Part shown: in pieces, positions 12,208 to 22,874 of the stretch | Layout: each line of letters begins with the position of its first letter | How positions within the stretch are numbered: position 1 is the stretch's first letter | Assembly (NCBI GenBank): GCA_015499985.1 | Contig: JAAAUF010000459.1 | Span: 1-32,562 of the forward strand | DNA from: Haplosporangium gracile | Lineage: Eukaryota; Mortierellomycota; Mortierellomycetes; Mortierellales; Mortierellaceae | Direction: 5' to 3' | Length of the DNA: 32,562 nucleotides | Program-made: the position numbers and the translations under genes | Notes under the pieces: generated by a model | The model's database searches: none | What the model saw: the letters and a program-made list of their open reading frames with translations, nothing else | Told to the model about the DNA's origin: nothing

Positions 12208-12226
12208 GACCGTTGAAACAACGGTC
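12208..12226 (-). other. 8-bp hairpin next to a long A/T tract
   Basis: GACCGTTG-AAA-CAACGGTC is a perfect 8-bp stem with a 3-nt loop. It directly follows a 25-nt A-rich tract on the + strand (about 12180-12205). Read on the minus strand it is a stem followed by a long U run, the shape of an intrinsic or Pol III-like terminator. No gene on the minus strand ends here, so its meaning is open. Confidence 0.4.
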
Positions 12227-14629
12227 TGTGATAAACGAGTACACGAGATATAGTCCCTCCTTCCTATCGTATCTACTCGTTTTTGTTTATCTCTTAAGAA
12301 ACTCTATGCTGTCCAGAATGGATGTTTTCATCGCATAATTTTGTGATGAGCGATCGATGAAGAACTGTGTATCATAGTGGTTGTTTTGCTCTCGCACACT
12401 CCCTGTCTTTCAACTCTTGTGTGCACATATCTGCCTTTTCATTTCATTTCTTTCTTTCAATGTTGAGCTCTCGTTTCTTATCCTCTCATTCTCTTATTGT
12501 TCATCTATTTGATGAGTGATTGGGTACTGAGTGGATTGGACAACGGGGAGGTTCAAGAGGGCTGCTGGCTACGGATAAGGGATAAGGGGCGATTGTCAGC
12601 GATCCTTTTAACATGGTTTGCTTTTGGCGGATGGGGGTACTGGGGGGTAAAGGGAGAGAAAGGAAGGTCAGTGCTTGGATAAACTATCTAATGCAACAAA
12701 TTCTTCCTGACTTTCTTGTGTGCTGTTTATTACCGATTGTAAATCGGATTCACGTTCACATTGACGAGACACCTCTCATTGCCAAGCTTTTCGCACTCTG
12801 CGTGCTGGCGTGGGCACCCGCGGGTAACGGGGGGGTTCTTTTTCCTCTTTCTTTTCTTTTCAACACGACACGGGAAGAAAAGTAGAAAAAAAATAAAATA
12901 AAGGTATTGGGTTGGGTATTCATGTGTAAAAGAAAAATAGTAAACAACGATAAACAAACCCAAAGGGAAAACACGGAAAAGAAAAGAGTAGGAAAGAAAG
13001 GGTCATGAGCTGATACATTGAAGCGAGGTTGGTCATCGGCTGCCACGAGAAAAAAAAGAGAGAGAGAGAGACAAGCGAAGAGAGATGTGAGTTTGCCATG
13101 TTTGTTATACTTTGTTACGTAGGCATAGAGGACAATTTGTGATCCGCATTCATAAGTCGAAACACGAAACGGCATGGGTATGTGTCTGTGTGTATGTGTG
13201 TCAGTGTCAGTCAGTACTTATGGGCATGTATTCTTTTGAGGGGTGCTCTAACGGTCTTTTAAAAAAAATACCTTTTTTTCTTGGTAAGTGGATGGTCAAA
13301 ACGAAAGGAGTATGACAGAGTGTGTTCAGTTGGTGTGTTTTCAGTGGCTGTCAACTGCATGTTGTTTGTTGGTTGTCCATGGGCTGTATCAAATGGCGTG
13401 GCCGAAGTGGTGTTCCATGGCGTTCGTCTTTGTTGGATTTGTTCATTGCGGTGGGTGATTTCAAGCAGGTGCTGGCTCTCGTTGTTCGTTTGTGCATGTC
13501 GCTCCTGTGGCTACATTTGAACTACAAGTTCCTCCTCCTCCTCCTTATTCCCCTTTTGTAGCAAAAGTGAGTGCATCCACTTTTTTTCATCGTGTTTTGA
13601 ACGTGTTTTTTTTATTTTTTTTTCCTTCTGTCCTTCCCTTTCCTTGACTCTTCACTTTGTTTCTTTTCTTTTCCCTTTTGTGCCCCAAACTCGCCTCTCC
13701 TTTTCTCCTCTTTCTTTTTTCTTTTTCTTTCTCTCTCTTCCTCTCCGCTCTTCTTTTTCTTCTTCTTCACCCTTCCTCTCTCTCTTCCTCCACTCCTCTT
13801 CTTCCTCCTCTCCCTCTTTCTTCTTTTCTTCTTCTCTCCTCCACGTCGCTCATTCTTACTCTATTCAGCTCATTCAGCTCATTCATTCTCTTTCTTTCTC
13901 GCGCCCTTCTTCACGACTCACCGGTCACTTACTGTATGTCCCCTTGTATCTGTATGCGACTGTACGCACGATGCGACCCTCCATTGGAAAAGACATATCT
14001 GTCTTTCACCGCCTCTTTCTCCCGCTTCCCGCTTCCCGCTTCCTCCACGCACAGTCCAACCAACCCTCAAAACTGAGCTGCTATGCTACCACCACCGACA
14101 TGTCACTCGCTCTCTTTCTCTCTCCTTGTCCCTCCTCTCTCTTTCTCTGAGCAGCTCCCTTCCTTTCTTCCCGCATACACAACATACATTTCTCACATAC
14201 TCACTGCTCTGCTCTTCTCTGTTCCTCGTACTCTCTTGCTCACTACCTACTTGTGGTCTTCTGTTTCTGATCTCTCATTCACTCATTCACTTCTTTTTTG
14301 TGCATGGGAAGGCAAAAAAAAATAACAACTGGGATGCCCTCGTGTATTGTCCTCTCCCACCGACAACCCAAACAGTACAAGCACAAGCCAACTCAAACCT
14401 TTTTTTCTCTTCTTTTCTTCGTGTTTCCCCTCCGAACTCCTTACTTTACGCACCCTTCTGCAGCAAATTAGCGTCGACAAGAAATTGGCCTTCTTTACGC
14501 ACCCAACCACGAACAATAAACAACCACAGCCAACAAGACGCATATCGGCAACACAACCCCGCCTTCCTTCACACACACGGACTCATATCAACAACAAACA
14601 AAAAAAAATCTTCCCATAACCTCTTCACC

Positions 14630-14680
14630 CAATAACAACAACTACAACAGCAACAACAACTACAACTACAACAGCTGCGA
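14630..14680 (+). promoter_or_regulatory. CAA/CTA-rich 5' leader of the G-beta gene
   Basis: Repeated ACAACAACTACAAC-type triplets lie 50-100 nt upstream of the ATG at 14733. The run is G-poor and should be unstructured, a texture common in fungal 5' UTRs upstream of well-translated ORFs. The regulatory effect is inferred. Confidence 0.4.
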
Positions 14681-14732
14681 CTCCCCTTTCTCCTTCTCAT
14701 ACCTTCATACCTTCCCATCACCCCAACCGACA

Positions 14733-16675
14733 ATGAGTTCTGACATGGCCGAGCGCATTGCTAATGCGCGCAAGGAAGCAGAGTACTTGAAGGACAAGAT
14801 TAGAGAAAAGAAAACCGCACTCAACGATACCTCTCGTAAGTCAGCCCACTCTCCCTCACTCTCTTTTTTGCAGGTCTGCGCCCAAACCTTTTTTTTCTTT
14901 TTTGTAATATCACACCATATTCAAGGGTTCAAGGGTACACACATCTTCTTACAACATGAACAATCCTGCGATGATCCTCCTCCTCCGCTCGATCATTGCC
15001 AAAATTGCACCTCAACGTCCAACCATCTTTATACCACATTCAAACTTCCTGATATTGAAAAATATCCAAGTACTTGATAGGGACGACAGAGTAACGACGA
15101 ACAACAACACTTTCGCGTATCTTACTCTTTTCTATTTTTCCTCGTAAATTCGACGCTCCATATTTTATGGACGATAGTGAAGGTCATGTCACAAGAGCTG
15201 GAACCCTTGACGCGCATCAACATTCGTATTCGTCGTGTGCTCAAGGGCCACTTGGCCAAGATCTATGCAATGAACTGGGCTTCCGACAAAAAGCACCTTG
15301 TTTCGGCTTCACAGGACGGCAAGCTGATTGTCTGGGATGCCTACACAACCAACAAAGTGTACGCCATCCCCTTGCGATCGTCGTGGGTCATGACATGTGC
15401 TTACGCACCGACCGGCAACTTGGTCGCCTGCGGAGGTCTTGATAACATGTGTTCCATCTACAATCTCCGAACGAGAGAAGGCTCCGTCAAGGTGGCGCGT
15501 GAACTCAGCGCACATTCTGGTTATCTGTCCTGCTGTCGCTTCATGAACGATCGTCAGATCTTGACCTCCAGTGGAGATATGAGCTGTATGCTGTGGGACG
15601 TGGACGCCGGCATGAAGACCATGGAGTTCAACGACCATACCGGCGATGTCATGAGGTAAACTTTTTAATCCACTTTCTTCTTCACCTTCATCGCTTTTGT
15701 CTCCCTCTTCCTCCTCATCTGCCTTATTCTTCAGTGCTCCGCCCCCGCTCTCCCTCTCGCATTTTCCCCTCCTTCTCATCGCTCCTTCCCTCTTGCATTC
15801 TCCCTCTTACTCTCCATGCCTTTTTACTGTTACTGGCACTCTTTTTTTTTNNNNNNNNNNAGGGGGTCAAGGAGGCAGGCTCTAAATTACCTTGTCCTAA
15901 TCGTCCCGCCCCTGTTTTTATGTATGTATATATATATATATTTCTAGCTTATCGATATCTCCAGACCAACGCCTCTTTGTATCTGGTGCATGCGATTCGA
16001 CGGCTAAGGTCTGGGACATTCGATCGGGACGTTGTGTTCAAACATTTACGGGACACGAATCCGACATCAATGCCGTGCAGTAAGTCCCAGTGCCTCAGGC
16101 CTGGTCTGGCCTGGTCTCGCCTGGCCCGCCCTAGCCTGTTTATTTCTACTTTGTCGTTGTTGTTGGATCCCGTAAATATCGCTCCCAAACCTTCTGTTAT
16201 TTTACTCACATGGAAAAATGGATTTTCTCATGGTCAACGCAAATAGGTTTTTCCCTAACGGCGATGCGTTTGGTACGGGTTCGGACGATGCATCGTGCCG
16301 TCTGTTTGATCTTCGGGCAGATCGCGAGATGAACATTTACACACACGACAACATTCTGTGCGGTATCACGTCGGTAGCGTTCTCGATTTCGGGTCGGTTG
16401 ATGTTTGCTGGATACGACGACTACAACTGTAATGTGTGGGACACTTTGCGATCGGACCGCGTGGGTGTCCTGATGGGCCACGAGAACCGCGTCAGTTGTT
16501 TGGGCGTTGCCAGCGATGGTATGGCCATGTGCACCGGATCTTGGGACACCACCCTAAAGGTATGCTCATTAATAAGCATTATATCATTAATATGGATGTC
16601 TTACTCCTTCCTATGGCTAGACTAACGTATTACTTTTCGCAATGCGTTTTTGTGCATGGATAGGTCTGGTCCTGA
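14733..16675 (+). CDS. heterotrimeric G-protein beta subunit (WD40)
   Basis: Five exons: 14733..14835, 15178..15655, 15948..16079, 16247..16559, 16664..16675, giving 1038 nt = 345 aa, the usual G-beta length. An N-terminal coiled coil (about residues 1-30, [20 protein letters not shown]) would pair with G-gamma. It is followed by [13 protein letters not shown] and seven WD repeats with family signatures such as [64 protein letters not shown] and GITSVAFS. The protein sits at the plasma membrane and passes signals from GPCRs to kinase and cAMP pathways (mating, nutrient and growth control in fungi). Exon 1 joins by C+TG to make Leu, matching the family spacing exactly. The last exon codes only Val-Trp-Ser-stop, matching the short family end after LK. 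The 10-N gap lies in intron 2 and touches no coding sequence. Confidence 0.96.
15851..15860. other. assembly gap (10 N)
   Basis: Ten Ns follow a T tract in intron 2 of the G-beta gene (15656-15947). The true intron length is unknown; splice sites on both sides are present. Confidence 0.99.
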
Positions 16676-17233
16676 GTGCTTTGGTGTGGCGTGTCGTTGT
16701 TCTTTGTTGCTACTGTTGTTTGCTTGCTTCGTTCATAATATTTGCGTGTTTTTGCTTTTCTCTCTCATACCACAAGGTGCTTTTTGATTCTTCATTTTTT
16801 TTTCCCCTAATAAAGATGCCAATATTTTTCTTTTTCTTCTTTGATTGACTCTCCTGTTGTGTTCCTGTGTCCTCTTTTTCTTTTCTCTCTTTTATTTTAT
16901 CTGACCCACTCTTGATAAACAGTTTGCTGCAGATGGTTGTCTGACAAGGCGACTTTGTTTTGTGAGCGTTCGAAAAGAACCTTTTCGTCGCAACATTTGC
17001 CGCGATATGATTGGTCGACAAAGTAACGTGCCCAATGAAAAGATGAATCGGCCCTTTTGCCCACGATCGTTCTTTCTCCAGTCTTCTTTTTTCCTCTCAC
17101 GCCTTAAACTTTATACGCCCCAGTCGACCTTCTTTCATCTCTTCTTTTTCTCATCTCTACTCATCTCTTTTCTTTTATTCCTTCCTTTTCATCACCACCA
17201 CATTCACCTCTCGCCAACAACAACTTTTTCAGG
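16676..17233. other. intergenic, G-beta 3' flank and acetyltransferase leader
   Basis: About 560 bp holding the G-beta 3' UTR with AATAAA at 16809-16814, then a CT-rich leader from about 17075 onward. A TTTTTCAG directly before GATG at 17234 could be the acceptor of a 5' UTR intron. No gene is seen. Confidence 0.5.
16809..16814 (+). terminator. poly(A) signal AATAAA of the G-beta gene
   Basis: AATAAA in a T-rich setting about 134 nt after the TGA stop (16673-16675), same strand, a usual distance for a fungal 3' UTR. Confidence 0.55.
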
Positions 17234-18100
17234 ATGTCGTCGTCATCCCTCAAGGTCCACCCCTTGACCTCCCAGAACCGCGCCGGCGTCGCCCAACTAG
17301 TCTTTGACAGCCATATGAAATCCGTCACCCCCCTCTTCCATTTCCTCAAACTACGACCTCTCGCTTTTCTCCTCTGGACAGCCATCGCCACAGGGATCTT
17401 TAAGTACCGTCAAACAAAACTGGGCAGCTATCTCGAGATTCTGACGATTATGGCGGGTACTGTGATTGTTGCACAGGGAGTGTTGTTTTTGGCGTTGCTT
17501 TATGAGGCCTCTACTACTGCTCCCGGACATTTGGGTGTTGGGCAGCTGGAGGTTTTTGGGGATCAGGATCGTCAGAAGGATGGTGGAGCTTCGAGTTCGA
17601 AGACTGCTGGTGCAGGAGGAGCCAAGAAGCGTAACGTCGCAGAGTCAGCAACAACCACTACGACGCCATTGGAGACAAAGGAGGAGGAGGAGGAGGAGGC
17701 AGTAGTGAAGGGCGGATCATTGGCAGGAAAGGATAACAAATTCTTTGTCCTCGAGAAATCCGGTCGAGTTATTGGCTGTATCGGGGCCGTGATCGACCGC
17801 ACCAAGAACGAAGCAACCCTCACCAACTGGGCCGTCAACGCTGGTGACCAACGACGCGGCGCAGGAACCCTCCTCCTCAAGACCCTCATGGATGCGATCG
17901 CCGAGTCGAGCAAGAAGGAAAAGGTTCAGACTGTGAGGGTGAAGTTGCAAGGGTATCAAGTTCCCGCGTTGAGGTTGTTTCACAAGTTTGGGTTTGTTCA
18001 AACGGATCGAACGCCCGAGTGGATGGGTGAGAGGGTTGTGTTGGAGATGAGTGTTAAGGATTGGGGACGGAACCTTGCCGAGGCTCAGAAGCGAGAGTAA
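17234..18100 (+). CDS. membrane-anchored GNAT-family N-acetyltransferase
   Basis: Single-exon gene of 288 aa. Two hydrophobic segments (about residues 43-57 and 67-90) come before a low-complexity linker rich in Gly/Ser, Thr and a run of Glu (about 110-165). A GNAT fold follows: a strand with VLEKSGRVIGCIGAV, the acetyl-CoA pyrophosphate loop QRRGAG at residues 206-211 in the expected [Q/R]-x-x-G-x-[G/A] form, and a C-terminal ALRLFHKFGF helix-strand typical of the fold. The two-helix-then-GNAT layout resembles NAT8-like acetyltransferases of the ER/Golgi membrane. Substrate cannot be read from the sequence; cysteine conjugates or protein lysines are known for NAT8 relatives. The start is preceded by a CAA-rich, CT-rich leader, and no in-frame ATG lies just upstream. 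Convergent with the phosphopantetheinyl transferase gene. Confidence 0.85.
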   Translation: MSSSSLKVHPLTSQNRAGVAQLVFDSHMKSVTPLFHFLKLRPLAFLLWTAIATGIFKYRQTKLGSYLEILTIMAGTVIVAQGVLFLALLYEASTTAPGHLGVGQLEVFGDQDRQKDGGASSSKTAGAGGAKKRNVAESATTTTTPLETKEEEEEEAVVKGGSLAGKDNKFFVLEKSGRVIGCIGAVIDRTKNEATLTNWAVNAGDQRRGAGTLLLKTLMDAIAESSKKEKVQTVRVKLQGYQVPALRLFHKFGFVQTDRTPEWMGERVVLEMSVKDWGRNLAEAQKRE

Positions 18101-18514
18101 TGGATTCGAGTGAGGACTAAGTGAGGACATGAGGAGTAGAGGGACAGGAAGAAAAGAGTCCTCTGGAAGGCTCGACTGAAATGAGTGGAGACCAGGACAA
18201 CCACACGATGAGAGTGCTATCGAACTGCACATGTTTTATCACCTAATACACTTTATCTAATTGACTCATGGGTATATCTTTGAAGAAAGAGTCTTTTTTT
18301 TATTATTTTTTTGTATGAAAAGGGTGGAGAAACATTGAGAGAAAAGACCACGGTCCGTCCGACCAGGGATGACCGCCCTTTTCTCTGCAGTGTCAAAGCC
18401 ATGCAAAGCGGGTAGAGGACAGAGTGAGAGGAATAGGAGGAGTAGGCAGTGTATTGTTTTTGTTTGTTTTTGATATAATCATATAGTAATCTCAAGCGTA
18501 CTGTGGGTTCAGGC
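18101..18514. other. convergent 3' intergenic region
   Basis: About 410 bp between the stop codons of the acetyltransferase (+) and the phosphopantetheinyl transferase (-). It holds TTTATT at 18299-18304, i.e. AATAAA on the minus strand, about 210 nt after the minus gene's stop. No gene is seen. Confidence 0.55.
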
Positions 18515-21505
18515 TCAGGCAGAGGAGTGAACAGGATACGGAACAGCATCTTTGAGAAGCTCCTTCCAATCGAACCTTCGGATTTCCGACCCGTCCAGGA
18601 TCGCCGTGGAAGAACCCCCATCTTCTGTCTCAGTCTGTGCTGCGATCGCGTAGCAGTGGTCCGAGTCTAGGAGTGCCTCTTCAAAGGACCAGCCATCTTC
18701 TGAGAGCAGCTCTGGTTTTGGTTCGTGAACACCTATGACTGTCGATAGGATTGGCTATTGGGAGGAATAGGTGGGAGAGAATATATAGTTAAAGTGAGAA
18801 GGGGGGGGGGGAAGGGAAAGGTTAATTAATAACGGTACAATTTGCGAAATAAGCAGCAAGGGGTTTTTGGTTAATTGAGAAACATATCGACGCAAAAGTG
18901 AAGCATGGAAGCATTTTCGAGGCAGAGAAGCATTGAAGCATCGTGAAGCAAAAGTTTTACCTTTTCAGTCTCCTCCTCGTCCTGGATCGTAAACTCAATG
19001 GACTTGAGATCAAAGTCGGAATTAATATCGAGTGCCTTGACGATAGACTCTTTCAGGCACCACAGACGATAGAACCGTTTGAGCTGCGCGTCAACAGAGG
19101 CACAATCGGGTGGTGATGACTCGGGCGATGAGGCCTTGACCATAAACGTGATTTCATTTGGCGTGAACTATTATTACAGAGAGAGAGATAGAGAGAGATG
19201 GAGAGAGAGATGGAGAGAGAGATGGAGAGAGAGATGGAGAAGAGAGAAAGGGAACTTGTGAATTAGAGTCGGGGCGTACAAGGAGAGAGAGAGACAGATA
19301 GAGGGGGGGAGAGAGAAAGAGGGAGGAGGAATAGGGAGGAGGGAGGAAGGGGTCCTGTGTGTTGTCGTCATACTCTCTTACCACCGTCATCCTAAACCCT
19401 TCTGAACAGATGCCAACTTCTCTCTTCCTCCCTTTCATCCTCATTCATGCGACGAAATGACAAGTTACACAAACAAAACATATTCAAACAAAATGATGCA
19501 ATTGAAATTTTTAGTGAAGGGGAACCGGGGCTCTCGCTTTTTTTTTTTTTATTGCGTCCAACGATCGCAATAACAACAACAAACAGCAACAAAAAATGAC
19601 GACAGAGTTGAGAGAAAAAGGAGGAGGGGTGCGAATATTCCAAATGAGCCAGGAGCAGCAAAATTGAAGATGGGGCAAAGTGCGGATAACAACATGTGCG
19701 CATCCATCCCATCGTCCGGAGAGTTATTTTTACACCGTCAGAAACACGATGAAGATTAGGTCCAAGGTACAAAGCGTAAAAGGCACAGCCTGATAGAGCG
19801 AATGTGAAAAGGACCCCGATCTGAAAAGTGAGAAAAAAAAACGGATCTAACGCCAATTGGGGGTATTGAGAAGATCGCCTCTTTTGAGCGCAAGTAATGA
19901 AAATGGGTTGGTTCGGCTGAGATATGATGTGCATTGGGCAAAGTCAAAGAGAATCTTTGCGAGAAGCAAGACAAAAAAAACTTTTTGTCCCGCCAAATCG
20001 ACATTTAACTCTCTGAGCTGACCCATGAATCGAAGAAGAACGCACTAAAAAATCCTCATTTCTAAGACAAATGGTCCTTGCGTTTCGGATATCTCCCCTT
20101 CCTCCGAACGTACTCTCTTCAATCCCATACTTCTAGTTGGTGTCATGTGTTTATGATAACAATTTTTCATACCTGGTGTTGAAAGCATGCCGAGAAGGAT
20201 TCAAAGGATTCTCCTGAGGCTTGCTCCTGAAAGTCCATGACATCGACACCGAGGCGGACGGGACTATCGCAGGACTGATCGGTGTTGCCGACAAGGATGA
20301 CCCAATCACCGTGATGTGAAATATTGTAGCTGACCGACTTTAAGTGCTCTGGCGATACCTGATTTTTCATTGGCATTGGTTAAAAAGAACGGGAATGACG
20401 GGTGTCAACAGATGAGAAAAAGAGTAAAAAAAAAAAGGCGCGTTAGCGCAAGGAGATACATGGAGATGGAAGGCCATTTGGTGTTGCAAAGGCGAGGGAG
20501 GATGTCGAGGGAGGAGAGAAGAGGGTGGGATAAAAGGAGAAGTAAAAAACGAAGGAAGATACATGTAAAAAAAAGAGAGAGAGAGAGAGAAACTGAAAGA
20601 GACAACGGAGTTCTGTTCGAGTGAAAGTGCAATTGAAGTCTTTTTTTTTCTTTTGACCAACAGATGGGAATGGGAATTTGGGACCCGTCCCAAATAAGGC
20701 GGATGGTCGAGACTACCACCCATGCCGCCCATGTTCAGAAAGAAATAAAGTTGAAAGCCATATGGCTGTTCCATCTTTCCCCTCCTCCTCCTTTCTGACT
20801 CCCCCTTTTCTCTCTTTCTTCTCTGTGATCGCATTGACGTTTGTCGTATTGTTATTGTATGGGCGTTCCTGGTGTAATGTATTTTCTATTGAGTACCAAA
20901 ATATAACAACATTCAGAAAAAAAAAACTTGGATGTAACAAACAAAAATACACACGACACATGGAACAGGGAGAGGAAAAAAGGATGGAAGGAGGAGGAAA
21001 CAAAACAGAAACAAGAAAGAGAAGTAAACAAGAGGTGAGGCACAAAGATGCATGGCGCATGGCGCATGGTACAAAACAAACAACTACAAAGAATTGCAAG
21101 GGCATGTGGGGACGGATGATATGGCATCGATGTCCGTCTCTTATTCTTCTCCTCTTCTTTTCGGTGTGTTGCATAGCATACCAGTACGGGCTTGGTACTA
21201 TCCGTGTTGTCAAAGACGAGATTCTCCCATTGACAGTTGTGGTGTGCGGTGAAGAAGGCGTGGATCATGAGTCGACCGACCAGGGCGCGGCGCATGTCGT
21301 CCTCTAACCGCAGTTGAAGGAGCGAGTCCGCCTCGGATTTTGGAAGGAAGTTGAGCAGGTTCGAGACGGGGACGATATTGAGCGGCCGCCGTGAGGAGGA
21401 ATCGCTGATGTGTCTGTCGTCGTCTGTGAGCAGGGTGACCAGGGGTTCAACGTTCTCGAGGAGGAGAGGTTGGCGGATGTTAAAGGCCCAACGTGCGAGA
21501 GGCAT
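18515..21505 (-). CDS. LYS5: 4'-phosphopantetheinyl transferase (Lys5/AASDHPPT, Sfp type)
   Basis: Minus-strand exons 21505..21182, 20358..20173, 19167..18961, 18754..18515; 957 nt = 318 aa, all joins in phase 0. The enzyme moves phosphopantetheine from CoA to a carrier-protein serine; Lys5 activates the Lys2 aminoadipate reductase in lysine synthesis and also serves NRPS/PKS carriers. Visible motifs: KPVL then VSYNISHHGDWVIL (119-130), LGVDVMD with Mg-binding Asp147, FTPNEI (171-176), and the signature FYRLWCLKESIVKA with Lys209-Glu210. After exon 3 come PILSTVIGV, GWSFEEALLDSDHCYAIA and an FDWKELL tail like the family's C-terminus. Introns 1 and 2 are unusually long (20359-21181, 823 bp; 19168-20172, 1005 bp), and intron 3 is 206 bp. 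Family alignment leaves no gap at any join, so no exon seems missing. The gene is divergent from MND1. Confidence 0.9.
19178..19250 (-). repeat. 12-nt GA/CT microsatellite next to a splice acceptor
   Basis: About four units of ATGGAGAGAGAG lie on the + strand, reading CT-rich on the minus strand. They sit immediately upstream of the intron-2 acceptor of the phosphopantetheinyl transferase gene (AATAATAG|TTCACG, exon from 19167), so the repeat acts as, or replaces, the polypyrimidine tract. Confidence 0.75.
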
Positions 21506-22874
21506 TATGTTTTTGATTTGTGTATAGGTGTGTATGTGTATGAGTCTAGGTGGGCGAGGGCAGAGTATCACCGGGTAATGACGGTGATGGGATAATCTGT
21601 GGTAGTGGTAGGGTGGACGTTGCTGTTGTGGTGGTGGCGGTTGTAGTAGGTGAGGATTGATGGGCAAAGCAGAAAAGAGCCGATTTTAATTGCATTCAAA
21701 GGAGGAATGATACGTTCGAGTTGGCGTCGTGGGGTGGGAGTGGAGAGGATTGAGCAGCGTCGTCCGAGGTTAAAGCGTGAATGGTGTTGAGCGAGAGAGT
21801 GAGTTCAATTGGGTTGAAGATGTAGAAGGAAGTTGACGTTTGGGTGTGAGTAAAGCAAACAAGGGGGACGTGAGAACTATAACAGTTGAAGAAGAAAGGC
21901 AGAGGAGGATGATAAGTTGAAAAATAGAAAGAGGAGAAAAAGAAAAGAAAGAAAACAAAAAAAGGAAAAAGAGGAGCGTCCTTTTTGAATTCAAAGATCG
22001 GGCGATTCGTCTGCGTCTGTTTGAGCTGAGTTGGGATAGACACATTGCATTACACAAAGGGAAACAAACACGATGGACGCAGAGACGCAGAGACACACCC
22101 CGTGCGAATTACGCTTTTCTCTCTCTCTCTCGCTATCTCTCCCTCTCCCTGACCAAGATTACATACGTCTGTCTCTCTTTTTATTTTTTTACTGTGATAT
22201 GTCATATTCTTCCTTCCCTCCTCTCGATTGCATCGTTTAGATGCAGGTCAGGGTGGTGGTGGCGATGATGAAGTGAGGATCAGCAAGGTACAAGTACAAT
22301 TCAACAAACAAGGCAGTGCTATGTCGCAAGTCTGTCATCTACAGGCCAATTTAAACACGACGTCATGAATGACTGAGTGAGAAGGATGGATGATAGAATG
22401 ACAACAGGCACAAGAGAGAGAATGAGACTATGCAGGATTACCCAGCAATTGGACAAATTGCTCTTTTGGTGCTAAAGACCCTTCTTCGCTCAGTCGCTTG
22501 CTCTTTCGTTTTCTCCACTACTCGCTCTATTGCTCCGACCTCGAACCTCCCCAATCCTCTGTTGCACGAACCGGGGCATGTGTGTGCGTGTGTATCGAAA
22601 TTGCTTCTGTGCAGTGTGCACCCTGCCCAAACCTCATCTACCAATCGAGACGAATCTTCAGAGGCACAGAGGCAAAAAAGACTGAGCAGCAGCAGCAGTC
22701 CGATTTTTCTCTTGCTTTGGTTTGCCACCAAAATATCGCTGGTGTGTTTTGCCTCCCCCAAAGCGTAAGAGTCTTTTTTTTCCTCATTCCTTCTCGCGTT
22801 CATCCTTCACCTTCGACCCTTTTCCAACCAAGGCAGCAGAGCACCACCGAACAAGTAACAACAAATACGCAACT
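21506..22874. other. divergent promoter region, PPTase (-) / MND1 (+)
   Basis: About 1.37 kb between two divergent start codons. A CT microsatellite is at about 22117-22150 and CT-rich leader sequence runs into MND1 at 22480-22870. On the PPTase side the + strand is purine-rich (21870-21980), i.e. CT-rich on its coding strand. Short ORFs here have no recognisable domain. A shared bidirectional promoter is likely but unproven. Confidence 0.5.

Larger units (their letters stand above)
11652..14732. other. intergenic between helicase and G-beta genes
   Basis: About 3.1 kb with no ORF that shows a domain or convincing coding texture. The first part is the 3' flank of the helicase gene. An (ATGT)n microsatellite lies at 11923-11948 and an A-rich tract plus hairpin at about 12180-12226. 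From about 13590 to 14330 the + strand is almost pure pyrimidine (CTT/TCC runs), and 14630-14680 is CAA/CTA-rich, which together look like the promoter and 5' leader of the G-beta gene. Leader introns are possible. Confidence 0.55.

Noticed and set aside
12328..12530. Possible C/D-box snoRNA (GTGATGA near 12341 and CTGA near 12527)
   Set aside because: The boxes are about 190 nt apart, with no terminal stem and no D' or C' pair visible; likely chance.
12497..13561. Short plus- and minus-strand ORFs between the helicase and G-beta genes
   Set aside because: No domain, no consistent start or splice sites, and mixed hydrophobic low-complexity composition.
16085..16135. GGCCTG/CCTGGTCTGG repeats in a G-beta intron
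   Set aside because: Short, irregular, confined to an intron, and without pairing or spacing that suggests function.
22430..22768. Plus-strand ORF of 112 codons upstream of MND1
   Set aside because: It lies in the CT-rich leader region, has no domain, and does not splice into the MND1 frame.
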